Part shown: positions 6,157 through 12,694 of the stretch, in pieces
How positions within the stretch are numbered: the stretch's first letter is position 1
Layout of the letters: the number at the start of each line of letters is the position of its first letter
Source of the DNA: DTLC01 sp964555645
Lineage (GTDB): Bacteria; Verrucomicrobiota; Verrucomicrobiia; Limisphaerales; DTLC01
Assembly: GCA_964555645.1 (NCBI GenBank)
Contig: CAZKTA010000034.1
Coordinates: forward strand, 1 to 15,894
Reading direction: 5' to 3'
DNA: 15,894 bases
Made by a program: the position numbers and the translations under genes
The notes under the pieces: model-generated
What the model saw: only the letters and a program-made list of their open reading frames with translations
What the model was told of the DNA's origin: nothing
The model's database searches: none

Positions 6157-9100
6157 ATGCTAAGTGAGTCAGACAAATGCCTGCAATTGCACGAGCTACT
6201 GCGCCAGCGGCTAGTCGTTTTGGACGGGCCGCGTGGCACGATGATCCAGGCGCTCAAGCTTTCAGAAACCGACTTTCGCGGTGAACAGTTCAAGGAGCAT
6301 CCGCGTGAGCTAAAAGGCAATAATGAGATTCTAAATTTAACCCGGCCGGATATTGTTTACGATATTCACCGCCAATTTATTGACGCTGGCGCAGATATCA
6401 TCGGCACAAACACATTCAACGCAAACCGCATCTCCCAAGCTGATTACGGTACGGAACAGTTCGTGGTTCAGATGAACCGCGCGGCAGTGCAAATTGCACG
6501 GCGTGCTGCCGATGAGGTTGCTAGGAAGAATCCAGCCCGGCGCATTTTTGTGGCTGGGACAATCGGGCCTACAAATCGGACTGCATCGATTTCGCCAGAT
6601 GTCCAAAACCCAGCCTACAGGGCGGTGAGGTTTGATCAGCTTGCTGAGGCATATTCCGAACAGGCCAGTGCATTGCTCGAAGGCGGTGTGGACATTCTGC
6701 TGCTGGAAACCATTTTTGACACGTTAAACGCAAAAGCGTGTATTTTTGCTGTTCTTGAGCTGTTTGAACGATTGAACCTGCGGTTGCCGCTGGTGATTTC
6801 TGCCACAGTAAGCGATGCGTCAGGGCGCACGTTATCAGGTCAAACACTTGAGGCGTTTTGGTACTCGATCCGGCATGCATCGCCGTTGGCAGTGGGGTTG
6901 AATTGCAGCCTTGGCGCAGCGCAGATGCGCCCGCATCTGGAAGAACTGAGTGCAGTGGCGGACTGTTACATCAGTTGTTATCCGAATGCCGGCAAGCCAA
7001 ACGCATTCGGGCAGTACGACGACACGCCCGAGCATATGGCTGGTATTCTTGGCCAGTTAGCGCGCGAAGGGCTGCTTAATCTAGTGGGCGGTTGTTGCGG
7101 CAGTACGCCAGCGCATATCCGTGCTATAGCAGAGGCGGTGAAAGGTGTTGCGCCGCGCAAACCGCCGCGAATCGAGCCTTGCCTACGGTTGAGCGGGCTT
7201 GAGCCATTGGTAATACGGGGGAACATTTCTGGAGTAGGATCGTTCACACCCGGTGTGCTTTCGTCGGCGTCCGCGCTTAAGAGTGCGGCGGACGCAGCGT
7301 CTGGCGCAACAGCCGAGACAGTTGCCATCCCACAACAAAACGTTGCACAGAATTTTGTTGTCATCGGCGAGCGCACAAACGTAGCTGGGTCCCCCAAGTT
7401 CGCCCGGCACATTTTGGCGGGCGAATTCGAGGCAGCCGTCGCAATCGCACGTCAGCAGGTCGAGAACGGCGCGCAGATGCTGGATGTGAACATGGACGAA
7501 GCCATGCTGGACGGTGTGGCGGCCATGACGCATTTTTTGAACCTCATCGCGGCTGAGCCAGAGATTGCGCGTGTGCCCATTATGATTGACTCGTCGAACT
7601 GGGCGGTGATCGAAGCGGGTTTGAAGTGTTTGCAGGGCAAAGGCGTCGTCAACTCGATCAGTCTCAAAGAAGGCGAAGCCAAGTTCGTCGAAAAAGGGCG
7701 GCTCATCCGCCGTTACGGTGCTGCAGTGGTGGTAATGGCCTTCGACGAACGCGGCCAGGCCGATACGTTCGAGCGCAAGATTGAAGTTTGCAAGCGCAGT
7801 TATGAGCTGCTTACACAACGCGCCGGCTTTCCGCCTGAAGACATTATCCTCGACCCTAACGTGCTGACGGTGGGCACCGGCATGGAAGAACACGCCAACT
7901 ACGCCGTTGATTTCATCCGTGCCACACGGTGGATCAAGGAAAACCTGCCGTTGGCAAAGGTCAGTGGCGGCATCAGCAACGTGTCATTTTCGTTTCGTGG
8001 CAATAACACTGTGCGCGAAGCTATGCACAGTGCGTTTTTGTATCACACAGTTTGCGCCGGGCTTGACATGGCAATTGTCAATGCTGGCATGTTAGCTGTG
8101 TATGAGCAAATCCCCAAGGACCTGCTGGAGCGTGTCGAAGACGTGTTGCTGAACCGTCGGCCTGACGCAACCGAGCGGCTAGTTGCCTTTGGCGAAACGC
8201 TAAAAACACGCGCGGCTCAAGAGGCAAATGTAGCGAATGTGGAGTTGGCATGGCGCGCTGGCACGGTCGAGCAGCGGCTTGAATATGCGCTGGTCAAAGG
8301 GATTGCGGATTACATCGAGCAGGACGTTGAAGAAGCGCGCAGGAAATATGGCAAACCACTGGCTGTTATCGAAGGCCCACTCATGTCAGGCATGAACGTG
8401 GTGGGGGACATGTTTGCAGCCGGCAAAATGTTCCTACCGCAGGTCGTCAAGTCGGCTCGCGTGATGAAAAAGGCAGTGGCGTATCTGCGGCCTTATCTTG
8501 AGGCTGAGAAACAGGCTGCTGGCCGCCCACGCGGCACGGTGTTGTTGGCCACTGTCAAGGGCGACGTGCACGACATCGGCAAAAACATCGTCGGCGTTGT
8601 CCTAGGCTGTAACAACTACGAAGTGATTGATCTTGGCGTGATGGTGCCAGTAGAAAAGATTTTGCAGGCTGCGCGCGAGCACAACGTGGACATTATCGGC
8701 CTGAGCGGATTGATCACGCCGTCGTTAGACGAAATGGCGCACGTAGCACGTGAATTGGAGCGTGAAAACTTTAGCATTCCGCTGCTCATTGGGGGTGCAA
8801 CAACAAGCAAAACACATACTGCAGTCAAAATTGCGCCCTGTTATACCCCGCCGGTTGTTTACGTGCCTGATGCATCACGCGCGGTGCCCATTGTAAGCAG
8901 TCTGCTGAGCCGCGAGCAAAGACCAGCGTTTGTCCGCCAAATCCGGACCGAATATGAGAGTATCCGCGCACAGCATATGGCGCGGCAGCAACCATTGCTT
9001 ACACTTGAGGCTGCCCGGGCAAACGCGCCAAAGCTCACCTACGATGATTTGCCCCAGCCCGAATTCATTGGTGTACGTCTCTTAGCGTCAGATGCAGAGG

Positions 9101-10119
9101 ACAGCACGCCCGCCTCGGGTGCATCGCTCGACGCCTCGTCGTCCGCGGCTGCGCAACGATGCGTCGTGCAGAACACACCAGGCACGTGTGCTCCCATAAA
9201 AATCGCGTTGGATGACCTCGTCCCGTACATTGACTGGACGCCGTTTTTCCATGTTTGGGAACTGCGCGGTCGGTATCCGGCCATTTTGAATCATCCTAAG
9301 CACGGTGAAGAAGCCCGCGCATTGTTTGCAGATGCGCAAAAGTTGCTGGACAAAATTGTCACTGAAAAACTGCTCGTCGCACGCGGTGTGTACGGTTTTT
9401 TCCCGGCTAATCGTGTGGGCGATGACATCGAGCTTTACACCGATGAAACGCGCACCACGGTGCTTGCCAAGCTGCATTTTCTGCGCCAGCAGATGCCCAA
9501 GGACAATGGCTCGCCAAACTTGTGTTTGGCAGATTTCATCGCGCCGAAAGGTTGGAACGAACAGCCTGGCTCGTCTGCAGACGCGCCGGCGGCGCATCCC
9601 TACTGCGACTACATTGGTGCCTTTGCCGTCACCAGCGGGCACGGCTTAGCTGAACTTGTCGAGCGGTTCAAACGCGATCACGACGATTACAGCGCAATTT
9701 TAGCCGAGGCACTGGCAGACCGACTTGCCGAAGCATTTGCTGAGTTTCTCCACAAACGCGTTCGAGCTGAATGGGGGTATGGCAAAAACGAAAACTTGAC
9801 CAACGAAGACCTGATCGAAGAGAAATATCGTGGTATCAGGCCGGCGGTGGGGTATCCAGCCTGCCCGGATCACACTGAGAAACTCACGATTTGGAAGCTG
9901 CTTGATGTACAAAAAAACACTGGCATCCGGCTAACCGACAGCTGCGCCATGTGGCCAGGCTCAAGCGTGAGCGGACTTTACTTTGCACATCCGGCTTCTA
10001 GGTATTTTGCGGTTGGTAAGCTCGGCAAAGACCAGCTCCAAGATTATGCTGCGCGCAAGGCAATCCCATTAGCCGAGGCAGTGAAATGGCTGGCACATTA
10101 TCTGGCGTACGAACCATAG
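6157..10119 (+). CDS. metH: Cobalamin-dependent methionine synthase
   Basis: The enzyme transfers the methyl group of methyltetrahydrofolate to homocysteine through cobalamin, making methionine in the cytoplasm. At 1320 residues it is longer than the E. coli enzyme (1227). Domains in order: homocysteine-binding barrel (about 10-335) with zinc ligands Cys250 ('GLNCSLGA') and Cys313/Cys314 ('GGCCGST'); pterin-binding barrel (about 399-650) from 'FVVIGERTNVAGSPKFARH' through 'QMLDVNMDEAMLDG'; cobalamin cap and Rossmann domain with the cobalt ligand His805 in 'DVHDIGKNIVG'; and the AdoMet-dependent reactivation domain (about 1020-1320) with 'RPAVGYPACPDHTEK' (Arg1228). Every catalytic element is present. 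The extra length is two inserts at linkers, residues about 354-398 and 977-1015, both low in complexity. The ATG at 6157 fits the family N-terminus; no Shine-Dalgarno is seen, and no cobalamin or SAM riboswitch is recognisable upstream. It stands alone, divergent from ppdK and convergent with the glycosyltransferase. Confidence 0.97.
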   Translation: MLSESDKCLQLHELLRQRLVVLDGPRGTMIQALKLSETDFRGEQFKEHPRELKGNNEILNLTRPDIVYDIHRQFIDAGADIIGTNTFNANRISQADYGTEQFVVQMNRAAVQIARRAADEVARKNPARRIFVAGTIGPTNRTASISPDVQNPAYRAVRFDQLAEAYSEQASALLEGGVDILLLETIFDTLNAKACIFAVLELFERLNLRLPLVISATVSDASGRTLSGQTLEAFWYSIRHASPLAVGLNCSLGAAQMRPHLEELSAVADCYISCYPNAGKPNAFGQYDDTPEHMAGILGQLAREGLLNLVGGCCGSTPAHIRAIAEAVKGVAPRKPPRIEPCLRLSGLEPLVIRGNISGVGSFTPGVLSSASALKSAADAASGATAETVAIPQQNVAQNFVVIGERTNVAGSPKFARHILAGEFEAAVAIARQQVENGAQMLDVNMDEAMLDGVAAMTHFLNLIAAEPEIARVPIMIDSSNWAVIEAGLKCLQGKGVVNSISLKEGEAKFVEKGRLIRRYGAAVVVMAFDERGQADTFERKIEVCKRSYELLTQRAGFPPEDIILDPNVLTVGTGMEEHANYAVDFIRATRWIKENLPLAKVSGGISNVSFSFRGNNTVREAMHSAFLYHTVCAGLDMAIVNAGMLAVYEQIPKDLLERVEDVLLNRRPDATERLVAFGETLKTRAAQEANVANVELAWRAGTVEQRLEYALVKGIADYIEQDVEEARRKYGKPLAVIEGPLMSGMNVVGDMFAAGKMFLPQVVKSARVMKKAVAYLRPYLEAEKQAAGRPRGTVLLATVKGDVHDIGKNIVGVVLGCNNYEVIDLGVMVPVEKILQAAREHNVDIIGLSGLITPSLDEMAHVARELERENFSIPLLIGGATTSKTHTAVKIAPCYTPPVVYVPDASRAVPIVSSLLSREQRPAFVRQIRTEYESIRAQHMARQQPLLTLEAARANAPKLTYDDLPQPEFIGVRLLASDAEDSTPASGASLDASSSAAAQRCVVQNTPGTCAPIKIALDDLVPYIDWTPFFHVWELRGRYPAILNHPKHGEEARALFADAQKLLDKIVTEKLLVARGVYGFFPANRVGDDIELYTDETRTTVLAKLHFLRQQMPKDNGSPNLCLADFIAPKGWNEQPGSSADAPAAHPYCDYIGAFAVTSGHGLAELVERFKRDHDDYSAILAEALADRLAEAFAEFLHKRVRAEWGYGKNENLTNEDLIEEKYRGIRPAVGYPACPDHTEKLTIWKLLDVQKNTGIRLTDSCAMWPGSSVSGLYFAHPASRYFAVGKLGKDQLQDYAARKAIPLAEAVKWLAHYLAYEP

Positions 10120-10134
10120 GTTGGAAGTTGCGCC

Positions 10135-10152
10135 GGTGCTAACCCAAGTTAG
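10135..10152. repeat. Dispersed TTAACCCGGGTTAGCAC repeat, copy 2
   Basis: The plus strand reads GGTGCTAACCCAAGTTAG. It sits between the convergent metH and glycosyltransferase genes and supplies the glycosyltransferase TAA stop (10149-10151). It is nearly palindromic (CTAACccaaGTTAG). A terminator role is possible, but the stem is weak and lacks a T tract. Confidence 0.45.
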
Positions 10153-10895
10153 TCTCGGGGTGAATTAAGCGTCTCGACGATTTTGTATTTGAACATGCGT
10201 TTTTTCATCCACCGGACAACCAAAAGATCGTAAAACGAACTGAACAGCCTGTTGAAAATCCCGTAGTGCGTTTTGCCCGCAGCACGTGGGTTATGCCGAA
10301 TTGGGATTTCCACGACTGTGTACCCCTCAAGCCGGATGAGCGTGGGCAGGAACCGGTGCATACCTTTGAAAAATTTCAGCTCTGCAATGCATTCGCGCTT
10401 GAAAGCGCGGTAACAACAGCCTGCGTCACTGATTGTCTCACCCGAAAGCTTGTTGCGGACCCAGTTTGCTATGCGAGATGAAATGATGCGCACGAAGTTG
10501 TCGCCCTGTTTGCGCGCAGCCACACGCGTGCCGCAAACGCAATCGTAATGTTTCAATGCTTCCAGAAACAACGGTAGGTCGCGCGGGTCATTTTGCAAAT
10601 CTGCATCCAGCGTCACAATGTACCTGCCACGTGCGGCTTTCATCCCTGCCCACAGCGCAGCCGATTGACCACAATTAAACTCAAATCGTTGTGCGCGAAT
10701 GCGCCCCTCAGCAGCGGCCAGCTCTTTCAGCACAGCCCAAGAAGCGTCCGTGCTAGCGTCATCGGTTATGATGATCTCATAAGACAGGTTCAGCGGCTCA
10801 ACCACGGCTTTGATGGCGCCCACCAACGGGCGCAAATTTGCCGCCTCGTTATGACACGGTATAACAAAGCTTAACTCTGGTATCGGCTCAGGCAT
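10149..10895 (-). CDS. Family 2 glycosyltransferase (polyprenyl-phosphate sugar synthase type)
   Basis: A 248-residue GT-A fold enzyme of the DPM1/GtrB/ArnC group, which moves a sugar from a nucleotide sugar to a polyprenyl phosphate at the cytoplasmic face of the membrane. Visible motifs: 'LSFVIPCHNEAANLRPL' (7-24), 'DDASTD' (45-50), the metal-binding DxD in 'TLDADLQNDP' (95-104), 'SGETISDAGCCYRAFKRECI', and the acceptor-side 'MHRFLPTLIRLEGYTVVEIP' with 'HNPRAAGKTHYG'. It ends 'FYDLLVVRWMKKRMFKYKI', without the C-terminal pair of membrane helices found in some relatives, so it probably binds the membrane peripherally or works with a partner. The frame is open to 11006, but ATG 10893-10895 fits the family start and lies just downstream of a promoter-like site. 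It converges on metH with 29 bases between stops. The sugar cannot be told from sequence. Confidence 0.88.
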   Translation of the reverse strand: MPEPIPELSFVIPCHNEAANLRPLVGAIKAVVEPLNLSYEIIITDDASTDASWAVLKELAAAEGRIRAQRFEFNCGQSAALWAGMKAARGRYIVTLDADLQNDPRDLPLFLEALKHYDCVCGTRVAARKQGDNFVRIISSRIANWVRNKLSGETISDAGCCYRAFKRECIAELKFFKGMHRFLPTLIRLEGYTVVEIPIRHNPRAAGKTHYGIFNRLFSSFYDLLVVRWMKKRMFKYKIVETLNSPRD

Positions 10896-10927
10896 GTCGC
10901 GTAACGACGCCAACAGTACCAAGGTGC

Positions 10928-10958
10928 ATTCTAAACTGCCAGATGCTACTGCGCCCAA
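10928..10958 (-). promoter_or_regulatory. Candidate promoter of the glycosyltransferase
   Basis: On the minus strand TTGGGC (10953-10958) is followed after 19 bases by TAGAAT (10928-10933, five of six consensus bases). It would start the transcript about 26 bases before ATG 10895 and so supports that start over the upstream one at 11006. The spacer is longer than usual. Confidence 0.3.
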
Positions 10959-11214
10959 ACCCCGGGTCTGTGCCTCCGGACATAAGCTGGGCATGAGTGC
11001 CGGCACGATTAATTGTGACCTAGCCTCAATACTACACTAACGCAGTATCGTGCGCTTCAAGCGCGGCTGGTACGTGTTCAGGTTCGTGCCTTTTTGAATC
11101 AAACCCGCTCAGCTTTATACCAGAAGCAAAAGCGCGTTTTGCGTTGCAAAAGCTTGTGATGCGTCTCGGCCATGGTGGAGTCAGAGTTTTTTCGGCACCC
11201 GCTCGAGTATATGG
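10959..11214. other. Intergenic region between endonuclease V and the glycosyltransferase
   Basis: No gene is supported. It holds a near-perfect palindrome, GCGCTT-C-AAGCGC (11052-11064), and a set of competing hairpins made of GCAAAA and TTTTGC blocks (11126-11151). No clear terminator for endonuclease V is seen. Confidence 0.5.
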
Positions 11215-11913
11215 CTAGGTGCGTTTCATGACAGCCAACTTATGCTGCTTGAACACCGACACAAGCCGGTCTGCAAGTCGGGTTGGTTCAGGCAGGCGGG
11301 ACCGTGTAGCGCACGCAAGCACAATCTGTTCTGCGCTCGCCAAGTCAATCTTGTGTCCGACGCTCACGTAAACAGGCCTAACGCAGCTCTGCGTGCGCAG
11401 GACTGAACCAATAACCTCTGTGCCGTCCAGCAACGGCACCCGTGAGCTGCGTAACCTGCCCAGCTCAGCGTGCACGCCGACCAACCTGCTTTTTGCGCAG
11501 CCAATTGCTGGCATATCGCATAACACCCCCAAGTGACATGCTAAACCGAACCTGCGCGGGTGCGCCAGGCCTTGGCCGTCGCACATGAGCACGTCTGGTT
11601 TGTGCTCGAGTCTTCTGAGCGCAAGCAAAAGCGTTGGCACTTCGCGGAAACTGAGCAAACCCGGCACGTACGGAAACGTGAGCTTGCCACAAGCGGTGTG
11701 TTGTTCGATCACCCGATGCTCGAGCATGTCCCACAACACTACTGCGCCGAAACAGAGTTTGTCGTCCCTGGAAAACGCGGCATCGAGTCCTGCTATGAAC
11801 CGGACCGGTTCATTCAGTGGGACAGCTTTGACTCGATTTGCAAGCTCGCGCTGCAGCGCAATTGCCTGAGCCGGACTTAGGTTCCATTTGTGCAACGGGC
11901 GTGGCAGTTTCAT
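11215..11913 (-). CDS. nfi: Endonuclease V (deoxyinosine 3' endonuclease)
   Basis: This repair enzyme nicks DNA one bond 3' of deoxyinosine, the product of adenine deamination. Family motifs in order: 'FIAGLDAAF' (metal-binding Asp44), 'YVPGLLSFRE' (Tyr82 strand-separating wedge region, Glu91), 'DVLMCDGQGLAHPRRFGLAC' (Asp112, His118), 'IGCAKSRL' (lysine of the active site) and 'VYVSVGHKIDLASA' near the C-terminus. Length is 232 residues from ATG 11911-11913, close to the E. coli protein (223). A TTG two codons upstream (11917-11919) is a possible alternative start; neither has a Shine-Dalgarno. Transcribed alone; it diverges from the YjbQ-family gene over 123 bases. All catalytic residues appear present, so it should be active. 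The stop is TAG. Confidence 0.95.
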   Translation of the reverse strand: MKLPRPLHKWNLSPAQAIALQRELANRVKAVPLNEPVRFIAGLDAAFSRDDKLCFGAVVLWDMLEHRVIEQHTACGKLTFPYVPGLLSFREVPTLLLALRRLEHKPDVLMCDGQGLAHPRRFGLACHLGVLCDMPAIGCAKSRLVGVHAELGRLRSSRVPLLDGTEVIGSVLRTQSCVRPVYVSVGHKIDLASAEQIVLACATRSRLPEPTRLADRLVSVFKQHKLAVMKRT

Positions 11914-12036
11914 CGTCAAGCACCACGAGAAAAGCTATCCGGTTGGCCGGAAATGTCATGCAAACTGTTTGTGCATCTTGCTCGAGAAATTACTCTGGAC
12001 TTGCCACTCAGCATGTGCCAACCGAAGCTGTGCGCC

Positions 12037-12453
12037 ATGGTTTACCAACGACAAATTTCGCTCAGCACAAACGGGCATCGAGACATGCACGATATAACTG
12101 GCGACGTAGCAAAAGTCATTGCCGAATCAGGGGTCAAAACCGGTGTGGCACATCTGTTCGCACTGGGCAGCACGGCTGCCGTAGGCACAATCGAGTTCGA
12201 GCCGGGCCTCCAACGCGATCTGCCTGAGCTGTTGGACAAGTTGGTTCCGCCCAGCCGAAATTACGGCCATGAACAGGCTTGGCACGACGGTAATGGTCAT
12301 TCGCATCTGCAGGCGACGCTTCTTGGCCCGGCGTTGAGCGTGCCAATCAGCAACGGCCAGCTCGCGCTTGGCACATGGCAACAAATCTTTCACATCGAGT
12401 GCGACATCAAACCCCGCAGGCGTATTGTGGTGGTAACAATAATGGGCGAGTAA
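12037..12453 (+). CDS. YjbQ / UPF0047 family protein
   Basis: A 138-residue protein, the normal length for the YjbQ/UPF0047 family. The diagnostic block is 'NYGHEQAWHDGNGHSHLQAT' followed by 'LLGPALSVPISNGQLALGTW' and 'QQIFHIECD'; the histidines and the DGNGHSHL motif form the conserved putative active-site cluster. The N-terminal 'QISLSTNGHRDMHDIT' also fits. Some members have weak thiamine-phosphate synthase activity and can replace ThiE when overproduced, but the true role is unsettled. The frame is open upstream to 11890, overlapping endonuclease V, but ATG 12037-12039 gives the family length and start. No Shine-Dalgarno is seen. It diverges from endonuclease V and is followed by a tRNA gene. 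Confidence 0.93.
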   Translation: MVYQRQISLSTNGHRDMHDITGDVAKVIAESGVKTGVAHLFALGSTAAVGTIEFEPGLQRDLPELLDKLVPPSRNYGHEQAWHDGNGHSHLQATLLGPALSVPISNGQLALGTWQQIFHIECDIKPRRRIVVVTIMGE

Positions 12454-12543
12454 AAGTTTGCTTGCCCGACTAAAATTTTTGATTCGATTTTCCCGGCCGG
12501 TTGGGGTATTAAGTGCTGTGTTGGCATGGTGCCGACTGACATT

Positions 12544-12620
12544 GCGTCCGTAGCTCAATTGGATAGAGCTTCTGACTTCGGATCAGAAGGTTGCAGGTTC
12601 GAGTCCTGCCGGACGCGCCA
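12544..12620 (+). tRNA. tRNA-Arg (anticodon UCG), CCA encoded
   Basis: Acceptor stem GCGTCCG (12544-12550) pairs with CGGACGC (12610-12616), then discriminator G and an encoded CCA (12618-12620). The D arm has AGCTCAATTGGATAGAGC. The anticodon stem TCTGA/TCAGA encloses CTTCGGA, giving anticodon TCG, which reads CGA. The T arm is GCAGG-TTCGAGT-CCTGC. All arms pair fully. Confidence 0.96.
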
Positions 12621-12694
12621 GTTGAACCGGGTAGAGCAGCCACACTGCTTTATTGTTTAACCGGACCTCACTTAAACCGAAAATCCCTCTCGCC

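Noticed and set aside
11037..11102. 21-residue minus-strand frame from TTG, 'NTYQPRLKRT' recalling the start of ribosomal protein bL34
   Set aside because: Too short, non-ATG start, stops just upstream, and the bL34 pattern runs in the wrong order; probably coincidence.
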